From Begonia masoniana (taxonomy: Eukaryota > Streptophyta > Magnoliopsida > Cucurbitales > Begoniaceae): a DNA stretch of 64,000 bases. Below, piece after piece: positions 32,760 to 45,725 of this stretch. A program made the translations under genes and the position numbers. Position 1 is the first letter of the stretch; each line of letters opens with the position of its first letter. The notes beneath the pieces are model-generated. The model was not told where the DNA came from. It was given only the letters and a program-made list of their open reading frames with translations, and did no database searches. Where the stretch lies: contig CM039512.1 of the NCBI GenBank assembly GCA_022432975.1, positions 6,287,858-6,351,857 on the forward strand. The letters are read 5' to 3'.

Positions 32760-34255
32760 CAACATTTTGACATTCTATTTCCCACTAAAGTAGTACAAAA
32801 TTTAAGTTTGGTTTTATATTAATGTTTGGTTTTGCGTCTATCCTCATGTTCGATTTGGTTCGGTTCTCTCTTAATGAAAAAGAAAAGAGATACACAACTC
32901 GATCGGGTTTTGTTAGAGTATTGTTTATGTTTTAGTGTGCAAAGATAGGCCCTTTAGAGAAGAAAGGACGGAGGCCACTAAAATACCCATTAATTTTTTT
33001 TTTTAATTCTGTTTTAAGTTAATTGTAAACTTAACTACAATTTTCATCATTTTTTAGTCTCCCAAAGGCTGGGCCTCTTGGCAGCGGTTGGACATTGGCC
33101 GGCCCGGCCAGATGCCGAGGCTGAGAGGCTGGGAATAGGATGTTGAAAAATACTTTCTTAATATCCGACTAAGTAATTCAAGGACGTTAGTCGTTTTATT
33201 GAAAACTAAGAATACAATAAATTCGATGAAAACTGACTTGTCTGTTGATTATTTGATAAAACTGAAGCATATCAGTAGCTGTTTAAAATTTAACTTAATG
33301 TACTGGCGTCAGGAGAGGTAAAGAATTAGACTAGTTATTCATATCGTGCCAACAAGAAAAAGCAGGGACAATTAAAGAGCTTGTGTCAATTAATGAGAAG
33401 GAAAAGAAGAAGAAACTTATGGAAGGTGCGTTGGTTTTGGGTTACCGTCATTGGAGGGGGGTTCTGGTGCCCGAGAAGGAGCGACGATCAGCTGCAACAT
33501 GAATTCGATCACCAAGGCGGCCACCAATCTCATCGATTTCCTCAGCCAGATCGGAATTTTCAATCGATACGCGTCAAAGAATACGAGCCGTTGAATCGGT
33601 TGGGGGATCTTTGAGTCAAATCGATGATGAAATAAAAGACTGATGATTTTACGACATGTCGTTCTGCTTACAGCAACAAAAAGATAATCAGGGAGAGAGA
33701 CTATAGAGAGAGAGAATAGGGGAGGAATTGAGAGGAGAAAAATTGTACTTTTTGGTTTAGTACGGACTCAAATAATCTGAATTATGTTAATTACTCATAT
33801 AATATATGTAATTTGTTCCTAAGCGGCATTCATACCAACTTTTTTTTTTTTTTTCAAATTTAATGAAATTAACCAATTGTCTTGGAATCCAAATAAAGTG
33901 ATTGATGAGAAGTACATCCATACGTGCTCAAAACTAAAGCTAGTGGCGCCAGCTAAGCTGCTTGCTACAATACAAAATATTGAAGAATATTTGGCATCGA
34001 ATCTGACTAGGAAAACCATCACCATTCCCACACCAATACTTAAAATAGATTAATTACGTCTAATTCATTACATTAATGGTAATAATCATTATTTGACACG
34101 TCAATAAAATTTTTGATATGATAAAATAAAAGAGTACACGAAACATTATTCATTGAGATATTACGTCAGAAAAGTAATCTTTTTCCTTATCATTAGTTTC
34201 TTAATCGGTCAAAGTAAATTAAATCTAATCAATTATAACCAAAGATATGATTGTG
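32760..34255. other. Intergenic stretch
   Basis: No confident gene. A 31-codon open frame at 33499-33594, with balanced codon use unlike the AT-rich surroundings, is discussed under findings. Short GA-rich runs occur at 33690-33715. Confidence 0.4.
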
Positions 34256-35935
34256 TTTAGTGTTGGGTATAATATGTCCAACAAATAAATGTTATGAATA
34301 TTTTTATTGCATATAATAAATAAATAAATAATCTTTATGATTAATTTTTATGTTTGCATTATACGATATGCGTTATAAATTCAAAAAAAAAATCATTAAT
34401 TATCTGTACAATTTTAAATTTACATATATATTGATATATGTGGGATTAAATTAAAAATAAATAATCACATTAGTCCATGACTTCTATTTGAAATATAAGA
34501 TCTTCAAATTAATAAAGTTATAAATACAGTTCACTTCATTAAGAACGTATAGTCATATCCCGACTTTATATGTAGTGACATAAAATGATTGTATTTTATA
34601 TAATATGATTATATAGGACTGAAGGAGATTCCTTTTTTTGTTAGTTCAATGATTAAATAATTAGCACGTAAATTCATAAATGATAAGAATTAATTATTCA
34701 ATTAAGAACTAATGGTAGTCAATAATAAATATGTAATATGAGAGATTAACGGATTTTATACATAGTTCTATTACGAATCTTAATGAAAGATTAATACATG
34801 TGTAATGACTATATCAATGGACATTACTTTGAGTAAATGTACTTTATATTTCTAATAGTGCAACTCTAGGTATTTAGTGGAATTACTTTATAGTTAATAA
34901 TTGTGTTAATTAATATAAAGAATTTATATTAATTAATAAATATTATTGGAGTTTAGGACTATAGGTCTATCGGTCTCTCATTCATCTTATATCACTATAC
35001 AAATTTTCATGTTACAAGAATAAATATATAAATGACTAATTATTTATAAACACTCAAATGAATACATTATAATTTGAAATATATAAATAGTTTTTATATT
35101 TTGAATTCAAATTTAAATTGAAGTTTGTTATTTAACAAACTGTCAAATCATCAGATGAGATTTCATTTTCAAATTTAAATTGAAGTTTGTTATTTAACAA
35201 ACTATCAAATCAGATTTTTGAAATTTAATCTAAAAGTAGATCTGAAGTATCTGATCAGATGAGATTTGATCTATAATTGACTTATAGTTTGTTTAAAAAT
35301 TTAAAATAGATTTAAAAAATTTCATAAGATAATATTATTTTGAAAATTTGTTTTCATAAATATATTCTAAAAATTATTTTTAAACTTTATAATTAATTAA
35401 TAATTTGATTTATTAGATAAATCAACTGTTAATGAAATCTAATAGATTTTATTAGTTAAGATTTATTTTTAAAAATTAATTTTTATTAAAATAAATATGA
35501 AATTTTTTTTTAAAGAGATCTATAAAAATGTCAAATGCAAATATGTTAAATAGATAGAGACAGACAAATCTAATCCTTTAGAAAGAAAAAATGTGATATT
35601 TCTCAGATTCGAATTTAGGAAAACGTTGTCTACGATCAAAGAGAGACGTCTCATGTGTTGAGAACACGTCTCTCTAAAAATATAAGAGCGTGTTATTCTC
35701 GTAAGTTTGATGTACACACGTCAGAAATTTAAGTGAAAAGATTTTCAGAGAAGACTCGATAGTTTCAAAGTCTTCGAAAAATACTTGATTCTGAGTTACA
35801 GTTGTTAAGATCAAACGAAAGTATCTGAGTAAAAGTGTTTCTCAAAAGGTATTTTTTTTACGTATTTTTCAAAAATATTTTCTTTAAACTAACTATTAAA
35901 TTTATGACATGCATGTCACTGTTACTGTGAATATC
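34256..35935. other. Very AT-rich block, possible LTR or decayed transposon
   Basis: No gene seen. It contains a tandem duplication of about 66 bp period: ATTTAAATTGAAGTTTGTTA followed by a small palindrome TTTGTTATTTAACAAA at about 35110 and again at about 35176. The composition is consistent with an old LTR, but no partner, PBS or polypurine tract was found. Confidence 0.3.
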
Positions 35936-36104
35936 AGATAATTTCGATAGATAAAAATGGTAATTTATGGAAAAGGATAAAATGGTTCGGTTTGGGTTGC
36001 GAAGGGAGTTCTGCGAAGAAAAGGAAACCCTTTTTAATGGAATCTATCTAAAACCTCTTTACGCTACCATTGCCCTTGCTTTCTCTCCGCTACTTGGGTT
36101 TTCT

Positions 36105-36480
36105 TTCTTTATCTATATAAACTTGTGGTTTTCTGATTCTTTTCTTTTCAGGCTCTCCCCACATAAATAAGGGTAGACGTCGAACTAGGCTTTCTAACTC
36201 AGAAATGTGCCACCCCAGCTTTAGCAGCCCAACCAGGTTTCCGACTAGATGGTACGTTTCACGGGCTCCGACCGATGTGGCTCAGCAAGGGTCTGTTGTT
36301 CAGCCGGGTGGAACTGGAAGTGGCCGAAGTGACTCCAAGAAGATGTGCTTGTGCTCTCCGACGAGGCATCCGGGCTCTTTCCGATGTAGGAGACATATGG
36401 GTGAGTACGTTTGGGGTAGATCTAGAAGGTGATTGGATTCAGTTGAAGGTGTCCGACTGTTGATCTTTCATAGCGGGTGT
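36105..36480 (+). other. Possible short transcription unit or gene fragment of unknown nature
   Basis: A TATA-like word (TATCTATATAAAC) at about 36109 is followed by a GC-rich segment (36180-36470) in otherwise AT-rich DNA. Open frames of 60-75 codons (36205-36432 and 36275-36463) show no known domain. It might be a 5' exon remnant or LTR leader. Confidence 0.2.
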
Positions 36481-36944
36481 TCATAATCACTGTTCGTTTC
36501 TCTGAAGTTGTCTTTTTCAATTATTTAACTTAGTTGAATTATGGTGAATTGTTGAGAAGCTTCATTTACATATATACAAATTTGAGAACAAGACATTTGG
36601 AAGAAAGTGTTCCTGTTTTTCCAAAACATCAAAACTCAAATATTTCAATTTCTCCTAAATAATTATTCGTTGAAAACAAATTTTTAAGTCCTGGTTAACG
36701 CTTAATTGTTCTGAAAATTATAAATAAAAATTTTTGACAACCATTTTCAAAAGTTGAAAAGAAGATTCTCTAATTATTTAGAACGTCGTTAGCGACCAAG
36801 TCACTAATGACAAGTCACTAATGACAAGTCACCGTTCAATTCATCAAGGTCACACTTTACACACTGTTTTTAAGAATAATATAGCCAATAAATAGTTTTT
36901 AAAATCCAATTTACCATATTATTTCTCAATTACTTTTTATAGTC

Positions 36945-36977
<33 letters not shown>

Positions 36978-37823
36978 AAGATAATGTTGAAGAAGTCCCT
37001 TAATATGTATCCTCTCTCTTCCACTTCCACACCTTAGCGGTGATGCTAAAAAGGGGATAAAACAAGCAAGATGACTCAAACGTGAACGATGTCAAAGATG
37101 GTATAAAGTAGAAAAGACAAGAGAAGTACGTGTCATCATACAAATGGCTCATTTACAAGTGTACAAGAATACAGACCCATGATCCCTCTTTTTGTTTCTT
37201 TTGACTTTCTTCCACTAATTACATCAAATGAACACAAATTCTATCTCCTAGAAGCCACATGATTCTCCCTCACATGTTCCAGATGGTTAAGGTCTCGCGT
37301 AGTCCTCAGTTTAAGACAGTATACCTTGCTTCAAATCTTTTGGTCTTTCGATCACCGTAAATATACGAAAGCACTATGTGGGTCGGCAGAAAAAACGAAA
37401 CTCAGTCATAGAAACATAATGTAAAGTAAAATCATGTCATTTTTCAAGAAAATGCCAGTCCATTCAGCCTCATCAACTCGATCGGCCCAAATTTGGGTGG
37501 CCGAGATTGGCCTGCAGGCCCTCATTTTTAGCCCACGAAGACACCTTAAAAAAGCCAGCTCCTCGCAGGCCAGACCAAGCCTTATCAAGAAAAACAATCT
37601 TTGAGCCCAGTTGTAGTCTGCTGGCCGCGAGCCGGTTGGTTACCCTTAATCTTCATCCAGTGTGGGCGTCCGAGTCGGTCCGAAACCGGAACCAGAACCA
37701 GAACCAGAGCCGTCGCCCACGGTTACCTTAATCTCCGACGGCATAAATATGGTAGATTCAGAAGACGGCAATGCATGATAGACCAAGCCCCCTGCGTTTA
37801 AAATCATAAAGAACAAGCGAACA
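36481..37823. other. Intergenic stretch
   Basis: No supported gene. T-homopolymer of about 30 nt at 36944-36972. The right part (37640-37820) may hold 3' UTR of the LEA_2 gene. Confidence 0.4.
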
Positions 37824-38672
37824 TTATTTAGAACGAAGAATAACAAGAAATCTGACCTTAGAGGAGCAATTTTGACGTGAAACTTTCTGGTCGCTGACGT
37901 CCACGTATACCTCACATGTTACTGTTGCCTGAAAATAAATGGTTTATCGAAGCGATTTTGCAAAACTTTTTAAGTATTTGCGCAGGATAATCAAAATCGA
38001 CAATCCCATCATTCAACTCATCATCTAAACAAAAAGCCCTCAATTCGTGTTTTCATACTCGAAAACAATGATTTCAGACTATCCACTTCGAAATAGAAAG
38101 GGTACCTTAAAAGGAAACTTGAAGAAAAGTAACCCTAGATTTCCTCGCACTTTAGTATCCGTATCGAACGGAATCACACCCTTGGACAAATCTTCAAGGA
38201 AGTACACAACGTCATGGATGATCTCCAATCCATTAAGATAGAGCGTTGCGTTGACGTAGGAAGTCCCTCGAGCCTTGACCCGGCCGCCATCCGAGCTCAC
38301 AAATCCCAGCTCTCTCCCCCGATAACCGATAGAAACGACGAGCAAATCGTATTGTAGAGAGAGAAAGTCCTTGTTGCGAACCTTGATAGTGAGAGAAAAC
38401 GACAAGTTGAGGAGGAGTTTGTTCGAGGAGTGGACTTGGATATGATTGAGTTTAATCCGAACTAATTGAATCTCCGGATCAGAAGGGTAGAGGACGAAAA
38501 CGGCGGCGGAGACGAGGAGTATGACGACGGCGAAGGAAAAGCAGAGGCGGAGACGGAGTCGTGTATGGCGGTAGGGCGGATGGGTTCGGTCAAAGGTTAA
38601 GACGACGACGTTTGTGTCGGTGGATTGGGTAGGAATTGGAGCGTAGCGAACATCCTTGTCATTGGAGGTCAT
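37824..38672 (-). CDS. LEA_2-domain (NDR1/HIN1-like) single-pass membrane protein, two exons
   Basis: Exon 1 38106-38672 (start ATG at 38672), exon 2 37824-37928; GTACCC donor and TTTTCAG acceptor, phase 0. Product about 223 residues: cytosolic basic N-terminus, one membrane helix at about residues 44-62 (CFSFAVVILLVSAAVFVLY), then a LEA_2 beta-sandwich domain (ITIKV-type strand, YRGRELGF, YVNATLYLNG, LGLLFFKFPFK, TCEVYVDVS, SRQNCSS). Plant homologues of this layout are endomembrane or plasma-membrane proteins, some of them linked to defence or to cellulose synthase partners; no specific role is assigned here. The last dozen residues are uncertain: a possible donor after NCSSK (37857) could lead to another exon. 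Confidence 0.82.
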
Positions 38673-40263
38673 GTTTGGTAGAGGGAAAAAGAGAAGGAAG
38701 AAGGGGAGATATATTAGGTGGGTGATTTAAAACCATCCAAACGTGTCCTTCATTTTACAGAGGGTCGCTTTCCGTATGGTTGCCACGTCGATGTAAGCAA
38801 ATGTGCTGCGGTGGACCTCGGAACGGTGACGTTTCATCATCTTTACATGGTTTATTTTAGCACTGATTTGATCCTGCAATATTTTCTAATTTTATATTTT
38901 AATTCTATTGTATATTTATAAGAATAAATAATTTATATTTTGTCAAAATTATTTTACTAATAAATTAAATAATATTATACCTCACAAATAAAAAATTAAA
39001 ATCAACATCCTCTTACTTTATATATTTAGTCTTTGCATTTAGACATGATGAGTTTATGATGAAATCAAATAATGAAAAAACATGGGAATGACATTTTGCT
39101 GATCCAACATGGAACATAGATGTCCATGTCCGATATAATTTAATACATCGATGAGCGAACATGTTTCATGTATCGTATGTTACGATCATCATCATGTTAA
39201 ACTCGTTAAATGTGGTGAAATACAAATTATGTTATTGAGTTTCGATTATGTGAAATCATTTGAGGCAGATTCAATAAATCAAAGTATATAAGACAATAAT
39301 ATAATTAATTTAGTTTATGAATATTAAAATTCAATGGGATTCAAATTTTATATTTGATCAGGCTGTTGGGTCGCATAATAAATTTTATTTGGTATTTTGT
39401 TTATTTATAAATTCATGTAAATTACAGTCGCAAAACTTGCGATTTTATTTCGATTATCGTAATAAATTTTTTCATATGCCTGTAGTTTTTTTTTTTAAAA
39501 AAAATTTCTCCACGTAAATATGATGTCTCACATCGTATTTTTTTCGTTTATCATTCAATTTCTAACAATAAATGACAAAACGAGTATCACAAATGATAAA
39601 GAATTAAAAGGGTTCGTCACATTCTCATAGTTGATTATCACTTTAAGACTATCATCATCTAAAGAGAAAGATTTCGATATTGGGAGTAAAAATTTTAGAG
39701 AAAAAACAATCGATGCACACTAACAAAGTAAACACCTTCAATGAATTTTTGGTACTTTCTTAATAATTTTGCCGTGGAATAAGGTTTTAGGAAAATAAAA
39801 TAAAAAATTAAAATTTATTAATGGAATGTTATGAATAAATTAAAATGTAGATACACCTATAAATAAATTATTAAAAAAATAAATAAATTTCTTATGGAAT
39901 AATCCTTACTTGTTTGTGAAGTTAATAGAATATTTAATTGTATTATAATTTTATTACACAATAAATGAAAAAAACAAAAAAATTATATTTATTAAATTAA
40001 TTGTGTTGCCGTGGAACTTCGACGCTCATAAAAACAGAGAAGACGAAATGTATATCAAACTAACTTACCAGTCAAAACTACCATTCTCTGGGCACGAAGC
40101 CAAGTCCAACTTCGTCATTAGCATTGGATTAGTTCCGCCCTTCATTTCTTAGCAGAAGCCGGTCGTCTTCTTCCTTAAACATTCACTTCCTTCTTCGTTT
40201 TGGCTTCTCCTTTTCTTGGGGTTTTCAGGCTGCGTTCAGAAGAAATCCTTGATTGGTTTGGAT
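38673..40263. other. Intergenic stretch with LTR scrap
   Basis: No supported gene. About 39360-39570 repeats, in diverged form, the ordered phrases found at 18480-18790 (TTTATTTATAAATTCATG, GCAAAACTTGCGATT, CATATGCCTGTAGTTTTTTT), consistent with a copia LTR 3'-end remnant. The right end contains the leader of the Rab gene. Confidence 0.45.
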
Positions 40264-42153
40264 ATGGCAAGGACTGGCAACAAAAATATACAAGCCAAGC
40301 TGGTGGGTATGTCTTTCCTTTTATTATTTTTTCATTGCGTGAATCGAAAAGGGTGGATGTAGTGTTTTTTTTTTATTTCTACTAAATTGTTGGGATTGAC
40401 AGAGATCAGTCCTAACTGACCCATGGATTATTATTCTTTTTTGTGGTAGAATTTGATGGTATGTGTACTTACGATGAATCGGATATGATGATTTATTGTA
40501 GATCTAAGATTGCTTATTAAATTTGATTAGCATATGGTTGTCTGAACTTTACCATTCATGGCTAATATCTCGTACACTTGGATCAAACTTATTTTTCTCC
40601 AGTACCTTTGTATTCGAGCCTATATATGGCAGAAAATTATCATAATTTAAGTGGATTTACTCGCAGTATGGTTTTCTACCTTCTACCTGTTTGATTAAAG
40701 TCCACAATGACCTTTTGTGTTCCGAATTTTAAGTTCTTCGCCCTATTTATAAATCCATTTGCTCCTTGCTTACTCTTAAAAAATGTGATTTGTTAGAGTC
40801 TATTTTGGTATCTTTAAAGTGAATTTCTTGTTTTTCTGTGATTTTTTTCCCAAAGAGTTTTTTTCATGTCCAATCTCGGTGTCGAAATTTTTGTATTTTT
40901 AATTTTTAGTTTATAGTTTGATTTCTAACATGATTTGGCTATTAGGTTCTGCTTGGCGACATGGGAGCTGGGAAAACAAGTCTGGTGTTGAGATTTGTGA
41001 AAGGCCAATTTTTGGAATATCAGGTTAAAATTATACGTTTATCCATTCCATGCTAATTTATCGTTTTTCTACCACTTCCTCGTTGCATTCCGGGCTTAAC
41101 TTCGTATGATCTCAGGAATCAACCATCGGAGCTGCCTTTTTCACTCAGGTTTTGTCATTGAACGAAGCAACAATTAAATTCGACATATGGGACACGGCTG
41201 GGCAGGAGAGATACCATAGTTTGGCTCCCATGTATTATCGTGGTGCTGCCGCAGCTGTTGTGGTGTATGACATCACAAGCATGGTAGCTTTCTGCAACTT
41301 AATTTTCATTTCTAACGTCAATCTTAGTCACTATTAGCTTTATAATTCATGCATGCCAAATGACCTTCCAGAAGCCTCCATTTTTCTTCCCAGTTCATCA
41401 TTTTTTCATGACATAAAGCAGAGTTGGAATGGTATTTAATTCATCTTCCTTCATCCTAATTTCTACAACATATAATTTTGTTCTAGGATTCATTTGAAAG
41501 GGCAAAAAAGTGGGTTAGAGAATTGCAAAGACAAGGTATCTTTTATCTATAATTGTTTGGGTGAAGTTATAATTAGCTGGAAATAAATGATACCCTCCAT
41601 CAATCATCATTTTGTGTCTTATTTGACGTTGGATCTTCCTTCCTCAGGAAACCCGAATCTCATAATGTTCCTCGCTGCCAACAAGACTGACTTGTCAGAT
41701 AAAAGGAAAGTTAACAACGAGGTATAAAATGAATTGTCGCCCCTTTTCTGTGTTTACCTCGTGTCGTAGGAGTAGCTCTAGTGTTTTAGTTTTTAAAAAC
41801 TCCTCCAAAAGCTGAAAACAGTTTCTAAGCAAGCCCAGTATAATGGATTTCATACTTGTTCAAACAAAATCTTGCAGGACGGCGAGCAGTATGCGAAAGA
41901 CAACGGGTTGACTTTCTTCGAAACATCAGCGAAAACGGCTCAAAATGTCAACGAGCTGTTTTACGAGATAGGTAACTTTTTGTCAATTCTCATGATAACT
42001 ACTGATTTATTTTCCTCCAAAACGACTAACTAGACGATCGATTAAGCAGCAAAGAGAGTGGCAAGAGCTGCTCCTTCTCGTCCGAGTGGCATGAGATTGC
42101 ACAGAAGTTCTCAGGAAAGAACAAGAAGAACCCTATTTTGCTGCACTGGATAA
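40264..42153 (+). CDS. Rab5-type small GTPase (RABF2/RHN1-like), seven exons, complete
   Basis: Exons: 40264-40302, 40946-41023, 41116-41283, 41487-41535, 41648-41721, 41878-41971, 42050-42153. All GT-AG with consistent phase; 606 nt, 201 residues. Motifs: P-loop GDMGAGKT (residues 17-24), switch [10 protein letters not shown] (40-48), switch [21 protein letters not shown] (64 on), NKTD (123-126) and SAK (153-155) for guanine binding, and a C-terminal FCCTG for geranylgeranylation. [17 protein letters not shown] is the Rab5 subfamily signature. Rab5/RABF2 GTPases act on early endosomes and in transport to the vacuole. The P-loop has Thr rather than Ser after Lys, within family variation. An ATG at 40200 in another frame leads nowhere and is ignored. 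Confidence 0.95.
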
Positions 42154-42435
42154 TGAATATACTACTTGCCAATGTTAATAATATCATATTAATCCCATTG
42201 GTAAACTGCTCATCAATGAATTATGTAAATTATGTCTCTGCTTTTTGTCTTGTTCCAACTTCAAAGTGACCTTACCATTGTTTTCTTCCCACTTATTTGC
42301 TTGAAAATACAATCTTTTAAGCCAATTCCAATATGTTGCTCGTTTAATTTTTGGACGTGGCTGCAAATTTAATATCAAAATACATAGATGAATCTAGAAT
42401 TTACGTAAAAATATCTTTTAACATGGAGAAAAAAT

Positions 42436-42650
42436 TGTTAGGATTAGACGCCCTAATCCACCTATAACGAACGATCGAGAATACGAAAAAGAAACAACAC
42501 ACAGATTTATAGTGTGGTTCACTCTCGTTGTGAGTGCTCCGTCCACTAGGCCGCTGACAAATTTCACTAAGATCAAAAAACGAGTTACAACTAGTTTTAC
42601 CTCACACTCTCAGTTACTACTCTTCACTCGATAACCTAAATACGTCTTTA
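42436..42650. mobile_element. Possible short LTR/TRIM fragment
   Basis: Begins TGTTAGGATTAGACGCCCTA and includes CACAGATTTATAGTGTGGTT and GTGAGTGCTCCGTCCAC, phrases that recall plant copia/TRIM LTR leaders. The other end and TSD were not found. Confidence 0.3.
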
Positions 42651-44301
42651 TATACTAGACGATTTAGGGTTCCAGAATAACATGATACATAATGACTAAA
42701 ATACTTCCCAAACTTAAATTAAGTTCCATATCTCAACAAAAATTCAATGAAAACTTTGAATAAATCATTGCACCATAAAACAATGACAAATTATCATTAA
42801 ACTCTTCTCCAAAATAAAACATTACCATTAAAAAGTATAGAATTTTCAGTAATTTTTATACATTTTTTTATTTGAAAAAGGTGTCACGTGACATCCGCAT
42901 CTTAGGAACAAGACATGACACAATTTAAACTTGTGAAATTCGGAGGGTTGCCTGCCTGGTCTCGAATAGAAGAAGCTCTCGTCTCTATCGAAGTGTGCAG
43001 AAAAAGAGGTCTAAGCTGACACACACCATTGTTTTGTTTCTGGTTTTATGCTTTGAGATGATCACCTCCACTCTCAAAAACAGAGTTTTTTGGGTTTTTC
43101 TTCGATTAATTAATTATAGATTTCGACCTTCTGATTCTCTTCACAGCTAACACCTCACGTGGATTCCCACATCTCCATGCTTACAAGACAGAGAAGATAT
43201 TGTTTAATATTTTCAATTAAATCTGTAATCATTTTTGGAGTGGAGTTCTTGAATGTTAGTGTTATAAAACCATGAATAAAACTATTGAAAATATTATTAT
43301 TTATACTTTGCAACGTAAATAAATATACATAGAACAATTTTTTTTTTTAGTTTTGCTCGGTTTGATTCCAATTCAGTTTCGAATTTAGGTTTTTTCAATT
43401 TATGTCTATTTTAGTTGGTTTAGACTCGATTTTGATCAATTTTGTTCGGTTTTGTAATTTTAAATTAATATTAAAAAATATATAAATATTATAATATCAA
43501 TTCAATTTAGCTACGATTAGAGCAAAATCAAAATATTATAATATCAATTCAGTTTGGTTACTATCAGAGCAAAACCAACTAAGGTTTATTTTGTTCTCAG
43601 TTCAAATATCGATATTCATTTTGTTTAAAAAAATTAAATGTTTAAATTGAACAAATCTCAAATATCACGTTGATTTTATTCAAAAGAAAGTTTTGTATTT
43701 AAACTGAGGGATCTGCCAAAATTTGGGATACTTTACCAAAAAAAATCAATAATTATATTTTTAGTTTATAATTTTTAAATCATACTATATTTTATTTTTT
43801 TATCTTATATTTTTACTTTCTAATTTTTAGTTTATAATTTTTAATTAATTGATAATTTATTTTAATTCTTTGTATATCATATTGATTTGCAACATTAATT
43901 TTTTTTTAGAATTAAAAGATAAAGTTTCTTAAATCAGTTAATATAAAAACTCTGTTTCTATTTTAAAATTTTATTAGTTTATTACTAATAAACAATAATT
44001 AATTAAAATATACATTTAAAAAACAAGGTTAAACACGAAAGAAACAAGGTCAGATGTCAGTGATGAGTCATCAATAGTGGTTTCCTGCTCACTGAAAATT
44101 GAACATCTTCACAATAATAACAAAAAAAAAAAAAAAACGAAGCTTCGAGCTAGGAGAAAGTACTGAGGCGTGGTTTTGGGTCGTGGAAAAACTCGTCTTT
44201 TTCTGTAAGATTTTAGCTTTCTTACGAAAGACCCAACTCACAAAATTCACAAATAACATTAAAAATCATTGCAACTTTGATTCCGCCATTAAAGCTCTGA
44301 A
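42651..44301. other. AT-rich intergenic stretch
   Basis: No supported gene. Degenerate repeats of TTCGGTTTTG/GGTTTGATTCC type at 43340-43600. A 30-codon frame starts at about 43060 but has no support. Confidence 0.4.
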
Positions 44302-45118
44302 TCACCAGGAAGGTGAAGTACAGGGAGAACCGGTCGACGAAGATGAGAGGCCGTTGTTGCTGTTAGAATCGCTGTTCCACGTTTGTAAAGCTCTAACATC
44401 ACTAACATCTCCGAGAGAAACCGAGCAGGCCTCATCTGGAAGCTTCATCGGCATTAATGGAGGTGAATCGGAGACCGGAGACTGAGAAGAAGATAACGAC
44501 GAAGAAGAAGAAGAACCACTTTTCTGTAACGCGGAAGGAGACGAGTTTGGAGTTTCAAATGGTGTCTCTTCCATTTTCATCCTGCTGGAATCTCCGTCGA
44601 AAATGGGGTTAGATATGTACAGAATCTCCTTTTCAACGCCGCAAAGCTTCACATCCTGAACGATGACGGTTTTTCTGCTCTGAGAAAAAATTCCTGACAC
44701 TGGGGAAGGTGAAGGTGGAAAAGGAGGAGATGGGTTTTGCGTTTCATCAATATCGATCGCATGATGGAGCTGACAATGCTGGACTTTTTTGGGTTCTTCC
44801 TTCTCTTTTGCGGGGAAGAGGAAGTTTCTGGGTGCGCAGATGACGCCATGGGAGTAGACGCTTGAGAGAGAAACCGCGGAGTTGTTCGTGGGGGGTAAGC
44901 GAGGAGAGAGAGAAGGGTTGAAAATGGCTGTTGTGGGAGGGGGCGGAGAAGGTGCGCTGGCAGTGATGGTGGAGTTCTGCGGCGGAGGTCGGAATCGACG
45001 GCGGCGGAGTAAGAGAGAGCAGTAGAGTTCAGCTAGAAGCACTAAAATAAGGCCTAAAACAATGGCGAGACTGATCACCATTACTAAAGTGGCTCCCATT
45101 ATTACCTTAGACGTTCCC

Positions 45119-45123
<5 letters not shown>
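44302..45123 (-). CDS. Single-pass membrane protein of unknown function, intronless
   Basis: 273 residues from the ATG at 45123. One membrane helix near the N-terminus (residues about 9-31: MGATLVMVISLAIVLGLILV) followed by LLAELYCSLLLRRRR, a stop-transfer basic cluster. The rest is predicted cytosolic, disordered and rich in Ser/Pro. A conserved-looking segment CGVEKEILYISNPIFDGD sits near the middle, then a poly-Ser region and a C-terminus ending GSPCTSPSW. It resembles an uncharacterised plant family with the same N-terminal anchor; no enzymatic motif is seen. The start codon is preceded directly by a (GA)13 tract. Confidence 0.75.

Positions 45124-45149
<26 letters not shown>
45124..45149. 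repeat. (CT/GA)13 microsatellite abutting a start codon
   Basis: On the sense (minus) strand the GA run ends immediately at the ATG of the membrane-protein gene, so it forms the end of the 5' UTR. GA runs here are known binding sites for plant BPC/GAGA-type factors in general. Confidence 0.95.
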
Positions 45150-45725
45150 AGCTGAAAGTGGACATAACGTGAATTGTTGACGACGAGGAAGGGTGAAGAA
45201 AGTGGCGTTGTTTTTGGCGGGAAAACAAGTGCTGTCCAAAGAGGAAGGTCAAGTCCACTGAACTTTTTACACAGGTGGTGACCCATCTGACATGAGGGTA
45301 AAACAGTAATTTCCAATGGACTCAGAGATCCAATGCTGTAAAACACATTTATTTATAATGTAAGAAAAATTACTAATTTCTGAGAATCATATTAAAATAT
45401 GCCACGACTCCCCCAAATCATATAACTCCTAAAGACACCAAAAAAAAAAAAAAAAACCACGAATTTCAATCCCAATCTAAGAAATTTTCAGTCCTTTTCT
45501 TTGATCATGTAGAATCTCTTTCTATGAAGCTGTCTTCAATATTACAAGTCAAGAAATATGTGCAAAACCTGCACTTCCCTATGAAGAAATCAATGATCCA
45601 ATAAATAAGTAGTCATAAACTCGTGGTAAGGCAATAATTGAGGCTGATTAAACTCAACAGTTTGGAGCATAGCCATTAGAATCAGTTGAGAAGTAAGAGA
45701 AGAAACATTACCTTGCATAAGCAAT

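Noticed and set aside
40200..40385. 61-codon frame starting before the Rab gene
   Set aside because: It is out of frame with the Rab5 first exon and reads through its intron.
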